Assembly (NCBI GenBank): GCA_012932295.1
Contig: JAAONU010000016.1
Span: 14,548,111-14,612,110 of the forward strand
DNA: 64,000 nucleotides
Direction of reading: 5' to 3'
Source: Cyclina sinensis
Taxonomy: Eukaryota; Mollusca; Bivalvia; Venerida; Veneridae
Positions 1 through 9,795 of this stretch are shown piece after piece (the first letter of the stretch is position 1; each line of letters starts with the position of its first letter). Position numbers and translations under genes: made by a program. The notes under the pieces are model-generated. The model had not been told where the DNA came from. It made no database searches and was given only the letters and a program-made list of their open reading frames with translations.

Positions 1-186
1 CTATCTCAGACAAGCAGACAGTCCCCAGACATAAAGAGAGCAGAAAGGGGCTGCTTCTCATTGCCATCTCAGACAAGCGGACAGTCACCAGAGAGATAGC
101 AGAAAGTTGTTTCCTTTCAATGCCATCTTGGACAAGCAGACAGACACCAGATGGACAGATGCAGAAAGGGACTGCCTCTAAATGCC
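1..186. repeat. Three diverged ~60-bp tandem units
   Basis: Three consecutive units share the core CATCTCAGACAAGCAGACAG, followed by CCAGA..GCAGAAAG and a CTGCCTCT/CTGCTTCT end, each closing with ATGC or TTGC before the next CATCT. The first unit runs off the window edge, so the array probably extends to the left. The third unit runs directly into the CCACCACCAAT minisatellite. No coding potential is visible. Confidence 0.75.
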
Positions 187-2490
187 ACCACCAATAATGT
201 TAGTTATACCACCACCAATAAAATCCACCACCATTAAAACCCACCACCAGTAACATTAGCAATACCACCACCAAAAAAACCCACCACCAATTGAATGAGT
301 TATACCACCACCAGTAACATTAGTAAAACCCATCACCAATTACATTAGTAATACCACCACCAAAAAAAACCATCACCAATAAAATAAGTAATACCACCAC
401 CAATACAACCCACCACCAATAAAATAAGTTATACCACCACCAGAAAGATTAGTAAAACCCACCACCAATAAAACCCACCACCAATAAATTAAGTTATACC
501 ACCACCAGAAAGACTAGTTAAATACCACCACCAATAAAACCTACCACCAATAAATTAAGTTATACCACCACCAGAAAGATTAGTAATACCACCACCAATT
601 AAACCCACCACCAATAAATTAAGTTATACCACCACCAATAACATTAGTAAAACCCACCACCAATGCCACCCATCACCAATAAAACCCAACACCAATAACA
701 TTAGTAATACCACCACCAATTAAACCCATCACCAATAAATTGAGTTATACCATCACCAGTAACATCAGTAATACCACCACCAATAAAAACCATCAACAAT
801 AAAAAACCCACCACCAATAAAATGAGTTATACCACCACCAATAATGTTAGTAATACCACCACCAATAAAACCCATCACCAATAAAATGAGTCATACCACC
901 ACCAATAATGTTAGTTATACCACCAACAACAAAAAACCACCATAAATAAAATGATTAATACCACCACGAATAATGTAAGTAATACCACCACCAATAAAAC
1001 CCATCACCAATAAAATGAGTTATACCACCACCAATAATGTTAGTAAAACCACCACCAAAAAAAAACCCATCACAAATAAAATGAGTTATACCACCACCAA
1101 TAACATTAGTAATACCACCACCAAAATAAAAACCACCACCATTAACACCCACCACCAATGAAATGAGTTATACCACCACCAATAATGTTAGTAATACCAC
1201 CACCAAATAAAAAACCCACCACCAATAAAAACTATCACCAATAAAACCCACCACCAATAAAATGAGTTATACCACCACCAATAATGTTAGTAATACCACC
1301 ACCAATAAAATAAACCACCACCAATAAAAACCATCACCAATAAAACCCACCACCAATAAAATGAGTTATACCACCACCAATAATGTTAGTAATACCACCA
1401 CCAATAAATTGAGTTATACCACCACCATGAAAAACATTAGTAATACCACCACCAATAAAAACCATCACTAATAAAACCCACCACCAATAAAATGAGTTAT
1501 ACCACCACCAATTACATTAATAATACCACCACCAATAATGTTAGTTATACCACCACCAATAATGTTAGTAATACCACCACCAATAATGTTAGTAATACCA
1601 CCACCAATAAAACCCATCACCAATAAATTGAGTTATACCATCACCAATAAAGTTAGTAAGACAACCACCAATTACATTAGTAAGACCACCACCAATACAA
1701 CACACCACCAAAAAAATAGGTTATACCACCACCAATAACATTAGTAAAACCTTCACCAATACAACCCACCACCAATTAAGACACTAACAAAAGATGCCAC
1801 ATAACCACTGCAACCAAGGACACTCACAAAAAGATGCAGACATAACCACTGCAACCACAATGAACCCTCGTAAGAACAAACACCACCACAACAACAGCAA
1901 AACCCAAAAACATCTCCACTGTAACCAAAACAACAGCTACCAGCACCACAAAGACACCAACTACTATCACACTGAACAACGCCAACCACACCAAAACCAT
2001 CACTACCATAATAAACCACCACCAATAACATTAGTTATACCACCACCAATTAATCCCACCACCAATAAAATTAGTTATACCACCACCAATAACATTAGTA
2101 ATACCACCACCAATAAAACCCATCACCAATAAAACCCACTACCAATAGGATTAGTTATACCACCACCAATAACATTAGTTTTACCACCACCAATAAAAAC
2201 CATCACCGATAAAACCCACCACCAATAGAATTAGTTATACCACCACCAATAACATTAGTAATACCACCACCACTTAAACCCACCACCAATAAAATACCCA
2301 CCACCAATAGGATTAGTTATACCACCACCAATAACATTAGTTTTACCACCACCAATAAAAACCATCACCGATAAAACCCACCACCAATAGAATTAGTTAT
2401 ACCACCACCAATAACATTAGTAATACCACCACCACTTAAACCCACCACCAATAAAATACCCACCACCAATAAAATTAGTTACACCACCAC
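187..2490. repeat. CCACCACCAAT minisatellite (~2.3 kb)
   Basis: About 150 imperfect units of the form ACCACCACCAATAAA alternate with linkers such as ATGAGTTATA, ATTAGTAATA and CCCATCACC. The + strand is almost free of G, and the minus strand is a series of GGTGG blocks. A more diverged, non-canonical stretch rich in ACAAC and CACAA interrupts the array at about 1780-2020. Near the right end a higher-order unit of about 162 bp occurs twice (starting near 2141 and 2303). Open frames here (Gly/Tyr-rich on the minus strand, Pro/His/Thr-rich on the plus strand) are by-products of the repeat. Confidence 0.95.
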
Positions 2491-2620
2491 CATTTTTTTT
2501 TCTTTTTTTTCTGTTTTTTTTTTTTTTTTTTTTTTTCTTTTCTTTTTTTTACTTAACTAACTAACTAACTAACTAACTAACTCTAACTAACTAACTAACT
2601 AACTAATTAACATGCTAACA
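2491..2620. repeat. T-rich tract and ACTA microsatellite
   Basis: A T tract with a few C interruptions (about 2491-2550) is followed by repeated ACTA units (about 2551-2607) that decay into CTAACA. It borders the minisatellite on one side and the end of a minus-strand exon on the other. It may be a decayed poly(A)-like tail read in reverse, but I see no element attached to it. Confidence 0.85.
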
Positions 2621-2662
2621 CTAACTAACAGCTAACAATATACAAGGCGGTGGGGGCTTGGA

Positions 2663-3129
2663 CTAATCATAGGACTGGGTCCCCCACTTAACCTGCAACC
2701 TAGTAGGAGGTCGACGGTTCCTACGGGAATGACGAAGACCAACAGACTGTCCTACTGGGCCATCACTTACAGTAACTGATCCAGCCTCCCCTCCCAGAGA
2801 ACCCCTTTCTCTGGTATTCCCAAGGGTAACCTCAGGTAGCACTGGCACAGCCAGTTCTACCTCTGCAATTAACAGACCCTCCTCGGGTATGGGACCCACC
2901 TGGACTTCCTCAGGGTGGAAAACCAACTCCTGAAGAATTTCATCCCCAATACCTGCGACAACAGAGACGGGCATGTCTTCAAGGACTGTCTCCATGTCTA
3001 AGTGTGGACCAAGCCCCTGGTCAGCTGAAAATGACTCATCCAAAGACAGGTCAATTTCACTGACAGCCCTAACATCGACCTCCTCACCACTGTCTAGTGG
3101 CTCCCTGAAGACCTCAAGTTCCACCTCAC
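2663..3129 (-). CDS. Terminal coding exon, unrecognised protein with basic C-terminus
   Basis: Read on the minus strand, a good acceptor (TCTATTTTCAG) lies just before position 3129. From there a frame of about 155 residues runs to a TAG at 2663-2665; the first codon (GGT) is split by the splice. The first two thirds are acidic and proline/valine-rich with no hydrophobic segment. The end turns strongly basic (HSRRNRRPPTRLQVKWG). Such an RR..R.PP.R tail is common at the C-terminus of Ty3/gypsy-type Pol proteins, so this may be a retroelement remnant, but no protease, RT or integrase motif is present. Upstream exons would lie at higher coordinates in the repeat-filled region and were not found. 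It could also be the last exon of a host gene. The function is unknown. Confidence 0.4.
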
Positions 3130-3474
3130 CTGAAAATAGAAAAAGGATCAAAGATAAGTTCACAGTTCACATTTTATGATACCTGTTCCAACAAAACATT
3201 ATAATCAAACTTCTTATTATTAAACAAACAAGCAATGATCTTAGTCTCATTATGTGCTGCTTACAATCTGAAATTTCCTGATACAGAAAATCTCAATTTT
3301 AAGACCATCGAAGGAATTAAAGGAAAGAGGTCTTAATTAGATGTTGGTCTAATTATTGAGTTTTCCTCCTTATATTTAATGTACCCCTAAGTACCACTGC
3401 CTTGGTACAGTTATCTGTTCATAGCCTGCACTTAAGTGGAAAATTTGTGCAGTATAAATTATTGAATAAGTTAA
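3130..3474. other. No gene seen
   Basis: AT-rich sequence between the minus-strand exon and the head of the first dispersed repeat. It would be the start of the intron upstream of the 2663-3129 exon. No motif was recognised. Confidence 0.5.
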
Positions 3475-5100
3475 AACAAGAGGGTCATGATGGCCTTGGA
3501 TTGCTCACTTTAATACTTAAGCTGTGGATCTGCTGTTTAGCATCAGAAGCTAAATTACAGTTTCCGAATTGAAGATTTTCAAAGATCTATTTGGACAAAC
3601 TTGGTAGAGGACCTCAAGCTGAAGCTCAATGCAAAATACCGGTACCTAAATTCTAGGCCTTGTGGTTTCAGACAAAATACCTAACTTCTAGGCCTTGTGG
3701 TTTCAGACAAAATACCTAAATTCTAGCTAGACCTTGTTGTTTCAGACAAAATACCGAAATTTTAGACCTTGTTACGGTTTCAGACAAAATACCAAAATTC
3801 TAGGCCTTGTGGTTTCAGACAAAATACCTAAATTCTAGGCCTTGTGGTTTCAGACAAAATACCTAAATTCTAAACCTTGTGGTCTCAGACAAAATACATA
3901 AATTCTAGTCCTTGTAGTTTCAGATAAAATACATAAATTCTAGATATTGTGGTTTCAGAAAAAATACATATTTCTAGTCCTTGTGGTTTCAGACAAAATA
4001 ATGAAATTCTAGTCCTTGTGGTATCAGACAAAATACACAAATTCTAGACCTTGTGGTTTCAAAAAAAACCCATAAATTCTAGGCCTTGTGGTTTCAGACA
4101 AGACAATTAGTCTTCCCTACATAAGACTATGTAAAATCAAGTGACCCCCAGGCACAGCCATTAATGACCCCAGGGTCACAATCTGAACAATCTCAGTACA
4201 AAACCTCTAGCCTATGCTCCATGCAAACATTCTTATAGTCCTTAATTTTGTGGTTTCACACAATAAGACTTTTTTAAGGTTTTCCCTATATTAGCCTATG
4301 TAAAAACAAAGTTACTCCCAGGGCAGACTGTCCTATTTATGACCCAAGAAACATTATTTGAATAATGTTAGTAGAGGTCCTTCAAATGAAGCTCCATGCA
4401 CAAAATCCTAGGTTTAAAATTTACAGTTTCTCACAAAAAGTTTTTAAAGATTAAACATTGTGCACAAATAGGACCCTGGGAGTGGGGCCAATTTTAACCT
4501 CATGCAGGGACCTAATTTGAACAGAATTGGTAGAGGGCCTCTATCTGATGCTCTGTGCATAATCTGTGGTTGAAGACAAGAATATTTTTTAAGGTTTTCC
4601 ATATATAAGTCTATTATAATCAACTGACCCTGGGGAATGGCAAATTTTGACCCTAGTGGCATAATTTGAACGAACTTGGTAGAGGACCACCAGGTGATGC
4701 TCCATTAAAAATATCTAAGTTCTATGTTTTGTGGTTTCACACAAGAAGATTTTTAAGTTTTTTCGTATATAAGCCTATGCAAAATCAATTGACCCATGGG
4801 ATGGGGCCAATTTTGACACCAGGGGTATAATTTAAAAAAAACTTGGTGGAGGTCCACTAGACAAATCTTCAGGCTCAGGGCCTTGTGGTTTCAGACAAGA
4901 AGACTTTCAAAGTTTCTCCTGTCTATTGTCATGGCGACCAGAGTTCTTGATGGAATCAAATTCTTTAAACAGCTTTGGTAGTGCTTCATGCAAGGAATAT
5001 CCCAGGCATGTCTCATCAAAGTTGGCCTAGTGGTATAATGTTGATGACTGCACAATGCATAACGATGCATGCCAGACAATCAATGATCCCAAAAGCTCAC
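3475..5100 (+). repeat. Dispersed element, copy 1 (GGCC-palindrome head, decayed)
   Basis: The head AACAAGAGGGTCATGATGGCC followed by TTGCTCAC is at 3475. The tail (GACTGCACAATGC..CCCAAAAGCTCAC) is near 5100. Between them lie units with GGTAGAGG, CCTTGTGGTTTCAGACAAGAAG and TTTTTAAAG..CTATATAAGCCTATG, followed by a CCCTGGG..GGGCC..TTTGACCC block. This is the same family as the copies at 9796, 13341 and 16207. Short open frames inside it are not genes. Confidence 0.8.
3630..4105 (+). repeat. ~40-bp tandem array inside dispersed element copy 1
   Basis: About twelve copies of AAATTCTAGGCCTTGTGGTT plus TCAGACAAAATACCT follow each other with a ~40-bp period. The core (CCTTGTGGTTTCAGACAA) is the same block that occurs once per ~166-bp unit in the other copies of this element. 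The array therefore looks like a local amplification of one internal sub-block. Confidence 0.9.
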
Positions 5101-5570
5101 ACTTATCTCTTTCAGAGAATATTCTTATACTGAAAATTTGATATCTGAAATATTTGTTTTAAGGCAAGTTTACAGTGTCATGCCATAAAGAATTTTTTTT
5201 TAACATAACTCCTTTTCAAGATCAATTATTTTTCATTTTACAAAGCATGTACAAAGGAACTACCTCTGCTGTATATCAACAGTTAATGTGAGGGTATGCA
5301 ACTTCAAATGTCTGTGTCTGAGTTTTATCCAATTAAATGCAAGTACTCAATTAGTTTCAACATATTAAAGGGTTTTTTTTACCTTTTCTTCTTTACTTAA
5401 TGAGTTACCCAAGAATCAAAATTTACTGGACAGAGATATAGATGGAAAAATAAAAGGATGAATAGTGTATTTTCATGTGCAAAATATTCAAATTGCTTTT
5501 AAATTTATCATGCAATAAAGGTTCATTTTTTTAAGAGTTACTGCAGGATCCAGAACAGAGAATACATGTC
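5101..5570. other. No gene seen
   Basis: AT-rich unrecognised sequence between element copy 1 and a short minisatellite. No splice-bounded frame or repeat family was identified. Confidence 0.4.
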
Positions 5571-5690
5571 ATGGCTGATGCCAAGATGGAGAAATTCATA
5601 CATGGTTGATGCTAAGATGGAGAAATTCATACATGGTTGATGCCAAGATGGAGAAATTCATACATGGTTGATGCTAAGATGGAGAAAGTT
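5571..5690 (+). repeat. 31-bp minisatellite, about four copies
   Basis: The unit ATGGTTGATGCCAAGATGGA plus GAAATTCATAC starts at 5571, 5602, 5633 and 5664. Copies alternate between GCCAAG and GCTAAG, so a two-unit (62-bp) step of amplification is likely. Confidence 0.9.
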
Positions 5691-6159
5691 TATCCAATGA
5701 GGCTTAAAAAGCTGAAAGGGATGAGCTTATGTCAGCTTTTGTGCTATACTATAATTAAACTTTCTCAATTTTTGCACAGTCAAACCAAATATACTATTTA
5801 TCATGTTTCTTTATCCTTTAAACAATGACAGGTTTCAAAATATGCTAAAATGCAGACACTAGTCTTGTCTGTCAGAAAAGGGGATATATTAATAGTTTTT
5901 TTAGTTTCAGTTTGAACTGAATAGGGTTTTATTATATATTTGGTAAAAGAAAACATGAATAAACTATAAACATTATGAATGTAAAACATCCCGGTTAATG
6001 AAATCATTTTTTGGAAGGGGGTTGTATCCTCATGGTGGGGCAGAAAGTACCTACACTCTAACCCATCAATATAAACTAATGAAAGAAAAAAATAAATGGG
6101 TGTGGGGGGGGGGGAGGTCAAGAACATATCAATCCAATACAAAAGATGTTTGTAAAACA

Positions 6160-6905
6160 TGGATACCCCCGTAGCGCCTTATCCCTAGAGGCAGCCATGA
6201 AGTTTTTAGGAGCTGGGACCAAGCATCCTATAGTTATTGATCAGAAACTGTTTTACTATTCAAGGACACTGTGACCATGGCCTTTGACCTGGTGACCTGC
6301 AAAACTAAAATCTACACTACATGAACAACTTATATACAAAGTTTGAGGAACATAGGCCCAAGGCTTCTACACTTATTCATCATAAACCATTTTGCTTTTC
6401 AAGGTCACTGTGATCCTTGACCTTTGACCCAATGACCTGAAAAATGATAGTTAGTATCTACTGATCATGACAAACCAACAAACTAAGTCTGTTGAACATG
6501 GGCCCAAGGATTCCCTAGATATTCAGCAGGAACTGTTTTGCTTTTCAAGGTTACTGTGACCTTGACCTTTGACCTAATTATCCTAAAAACTACAGGGGTC
6601 ATTGAATTGTCATGACCAACCCACCTATGAAGTTTTGACGAGCCGGGCCCAAGTGTTCTCCAGTAATTGATAGGACACTATTTTGCCATACAAGGTCAAT
6701 GTGACCTTGACTTTTGACCTGAAAATCTAAAGGGTCATTTATTAGTCATGGCCAATCTATATGCCAAGTTTGAGAAACCTGTGCCCAAGCATTCTGTAGT
6801 TATTAATTGGAAATCATTTTGCTTTTCTAGGTCACTGTGACCTTGACCTTTGATCCGGTGACCTGAAAAACAATATTGGGTTATTAACTTGTCATGAACA
6901 ACCCA
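6160..6905 (+). repeat. Dispersed repeat with nuclear-receptor-like half sites, copy 1
   Basis: About five ~130-bp units share TTGATC..AAC..TTTTGC, CAAGGTCACTGTGACCTTGA, CCTTTGACCTGGTGACCTG, GGGGTCAT and CATGACCAACC. At 6693-6707 and 6829-6843 the palindrome AGGTCAnnnTGACCT is perfect. TGACCTTTGACCT-type direct repeats (spacing 1) follow in most units. A run of 9-11 G occurs just upstream, near 6104-6115. Confidence 0.85.
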
Positions 6906-7159
6906 AATATTAAGTTCATACATGTGAACACTCCTGATTCTGGCGGTAGACTACCGATTTTGAGCAATCAAAATTCCCCTCCCGCTCGGGGCTTACATTC
7001 TACTGACTTTTTTCATAACATCCAAAAACTAGAACTGTGTCCAAAGGACACGGATTCCCCCACTGTGCAGATGTGCTCGTAAACAAGAGCAGCTTCATTT
7101 CATTTATACTTTTTCCATCTTCATTCCACTGTTTCATTTCTGTACATATACCTAAAATG

Positions 7160-8193
7160 TAGGGATGGCAACGAGTAACCGGTTAACCGAGTACTCGATC
7201 GAACGTCCGAATATCGGTTAACAAAATTGATATTCGATTACTCGGCAAAAATATATAATTTCTATTTTTTTGCGATTTAGAAAGGTTGGTGTATCCAATC
7301 AGTTCAGAAATTTGAAGATGTGCATGTATCTTCACAAATACCTCTTAAATGCAATCAAAACATCCTTGCAGAGGTGCGAAAATGATACGAGGCGATCAAC
7401 AGTTTGACACGCGCATGGGATTGAACACCTGTGTCGCTTACGTCATTCGGCCTCTTATAATATTTAATTATCTTTAATTGTGTAAGAGTTTGTAGCCGAA
7501 ACTTGTTTTAAGGTATAAGTTTTGAAAACAGCAAATGGCTGGATTGCTATTATGAATGTTAGATTGAAGGTAGTAATTAGACCCGATTAAGCGTTTGTTT
7601 TTCTTTACTTAATAAAGGAGAGTAACTCCAATTTCTTCTTTACGCATATAAATCCAGAAATATCATTAACTTTTTATATATTGATAAAGTTTTTGTTTAG
7701 AATAAGATATTAAAATTTCAAGAGTCAAAGTGCCGCCTGCAAAATCTAATGCTTGGAAATATTTCAAACGCTGTGCTGATAGCAAGACTATTAAATGTAC
7801 ATTATGTAGCTGTGAAATAACGTATACTGGTGGAACTACAAACATGTTAAATAATTTACGCTTCAAGCATCCTCAGAAAACAGACCAGTCTATATAATTT
7901 CAAGAAGAAAAAAAGATATATGAACTGTTATACATGTTTTAAACTTGATATTGCATTAATTAAAACGTTATAAAATATAATGTTGATTTAATTTGTTTGA
8001 TGGTTATTCTAAGTTACCTCCCTTGCAGTCCTATTTATAGTTACACATCTGTGACGAAAGTAGCATGCAGACGGTGTTAATATATTGTGATAAAATTTTG
8101 AAGATCATTGGAAATCATCCGAGTAACCGAGTACTCGATTGGAAAAATGACCGAGTACTCGAGTATTGATTTTGGTATTCGTTGCCATCCCTA
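7160..8193. mobile_element. Complete non-autonomous hAT element (1034 bp)
   Basis: Both ends carry the terminal inverted repeat TAGGGATGGCAACGA / TCGTTGCCATCCCTA, followed inward by ACCGAGTACTCGAT-like subterminal motifs. The element is flanked by a perfect 8-bp direct duplication, CTAAAATG (7152-7159 and 8194-8201), the size made by hAT transposases. Inside is a remnant BED-type zinc finger (see 7730-7897), but no catalytic transposase region, so it is an internally deleted copy. Right-end fragments of the same family are at 23764-23852 and, decayed, near 18472-18513. Confidence 0.93.
7730..7897 (+). pseudogene. BED zinc-finger fragment of a hAT transposase
   Basis: A 55-codon frame contains NAWKYFKR, then CTLC, GGTTN and LRFKHP, ending at TAA (7895-7897). 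This is the order of a BED finger: aromatic pair, C-x2-C, glycine-rich turn, then the His region. The first histidine expected in the LxxHLxxxH segment is replaced by Asn (LNNLRFKH), so the finger is probably not functional. An acceptor-like TTTTTGTTTAG lies just upstream, and an in-frame TAA follows it. The rest of the transposase is absent. It lies wholly inside the hAT element. Confidence 0.75.
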
Positions 8194-8274
8194 CTAAAAT
8201 GATATACAGGTAACCTTATGTACATGTTAAATTAAATTACAAATGTAAAATTTATATGTTCAATTATTTATATG

Positions 8275-8700
8275 GTATATAGTGAAAAAATCAACAAAGG
8301 GCCATAATTCTGTTAAATTTGGTCGCAGCAAAAATTCCTTCCTTTACTACCATCTACACATTAAGGTTGTTCATCCCTGGAAGTTTAAGCAAAATCTGCC
8401 ATCCAGTTTAAGAGGAGTTGCGTTCACAAAATTTCTACATAGTATATAGTGAAAAAATCAACAAAGGGCCATAATTCTGTTAAATTTGGTCGCAGCAAAA
8501 ATTCCTTCCTTTACTACCATCTACACATTAAGGTTGTTCATCCCTGGAAGTTTAAGCAAAATCTGCCATCCGGTTTAAGAGGAGTTGCGTTCACAAGATT
8601 TCGGGAAGTACGGACAGACGTACGGACGAACAGACGTACGGACGGACAGACGGACAAGTGCAACACTATATGCTCCCCACTTTGTGGGAACATAAAAAAA
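8275..8700 (+). repeat. Dispersed repeat with a 167-bp tandem duplication and 3' hairpin
   Basis: The segment from GTATATAGTGAAAAAATC through GAGGAGTTGCGTTCACAA occurs at 8275-8432 and again at 8442-8599, almost identical. The second copy continues into a GACGGACAGACGG tract (8605-8655) and a hairpin, ATGCTCCCCAC-TTT-GTGGG, followed by an A run (about 8669-8700). The first copy lacks the tail, which fits a tandem duplication of the body alone. Confidence 0.88.
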
Positions 8701-9049
8701 AAATCCAAACACCTGAGTGATATTGATGAATGTAAACAATATTTTGACTGGGTTACCAATAACACTACGTGTACCATGCTACGGTATTGGAAAATGATAC
8801 CCAGTCTAATTATACCTTGACCTTAGTATTGGAAAGTTTTATTGTTTGTATATTGTCAGTTTGACACTTTAAGTGCTTGCAATTATGAAGTTGTTAATTG
8901 CCACACAGATAAGGTGCACATCAAAGACACAAGGGAGATTAGAAACTGGTAATTACTGTACTTCCACTGCCATAAAGGTGCAATGCAGACCTCGAAAGAT
9001 TGTACTCTATGGTTTATATCAAAACTTTAATAAAAGTCAAACAAAGCAT

Positions 9050-9530
9050 AGTTTGATTGTCAAGCTCACTGTAACCTTGACCTTTGACCTGGTGACCTGA
9101 AAAAGTAAAGGGGTCATCTTCTTGTCATGGCTAACAACACACTAAGTTTGAACGACCTGTAACCAAGATTTCTACAGTTATTGATCAGAAACTGTTTTGC
9201 TCTTCAAGGTCACTGTGACCTTGACCTATGACCTGGTGAACTGAAAACTTATAGGGGTTATCTACTGGTCATGACCAACCTACCAACTAAGTTTGAATGA
9301 CCTTGGACTAAGCATTCTATAGTTATTTATCGGAAACCATTTTGCTGTTCAAGGACACAGTGACTTTGACCTTTAACTTGGTGACCTGAAAAACTACAGG
9401 AGTCATCTACTAGTCATGAACAACCAACATACCAAATCTGAGGAAGGTGGATTTTCTAGATATTGATCGGAAACCAAAGTGTCTACTGACCGACTATATG
9501 CCCCTCATCTTTGACTGGGGACAAAAAAAA
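9050..9530 (+). repeat. Dispersed repeat with nuclear-receptor-like half sites, copy 2
   Basis: Same family as 6160-6905, about three and a half units. At 9207-9221 there is a perfect AGGTCACTGTGACCT, followed by TGACCTATGACCT (9222-9234), a direct repeat with one spacer base. The 3' end (9498-9522) is an ATGCCCC..GGGGAC hairpin followed by an A run, like the hairpins closing the repeats at 8700, 11770 and 18350. Confidence 0.87.
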
Positions 9531-9539
9531 ACATGTACA

Positions 9540-9795
9540 GTCTATGTAACCCTATGTAAAATCAAGTGACCCCAAGGGCGTGGCCAGTTCTGACCCAAGG
9601 GTAATAATTTGAACAATCTTGGTACAGGTCCACCAGATGATGCAAGGAACATCCCATGCAAGTTTCACTGAATTTGGCCCAGTGGTTTCAGAGGAGATGT
9701 CGTTTGAATGAAATTGTCGACGCCTCACGACGCACAATGCACACCGGACATTGGGGTATGACAAAAGCTCACTCTGGCACTTTGTACCAGGTGGG
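9540..9795 (+). repeat. Dispersed element, 3' fragment
   Basis: It holds one internal unit (CTATGTAAAATCAAGTGACC..GAACAATCTTGGTA) and the full tail (GACGCCTCACGACGCACAATG..CCAGGTGGGCTAAA). It abuts the head of the next copy at 9796 directly, so two elements are inserted back to back or were tandemly duplicated. Confidence 0.8.

Noticed and set aside
955..2132. Gly/Tyr-rich and His/Thr/Pro-rich open frames in the minisatellite
   Set aside because: They arise from the ACCACCACCAAT repeat on both strands, have no splice or start support, and change frame whenever a unit length changes.
3630..4105. CRISPR-like array
   Set aside because: Units are adjacent with no unique spacers, and the context is eukaryotic. 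It is a tandem array derived from a dispersed element.
8604..8655. GACGGACAGACGG tract as an independent microsatellite
   Set aside because: The same tract precedes the hairpin end in several unrelated loci, so it is part of the repeat's 3' module.
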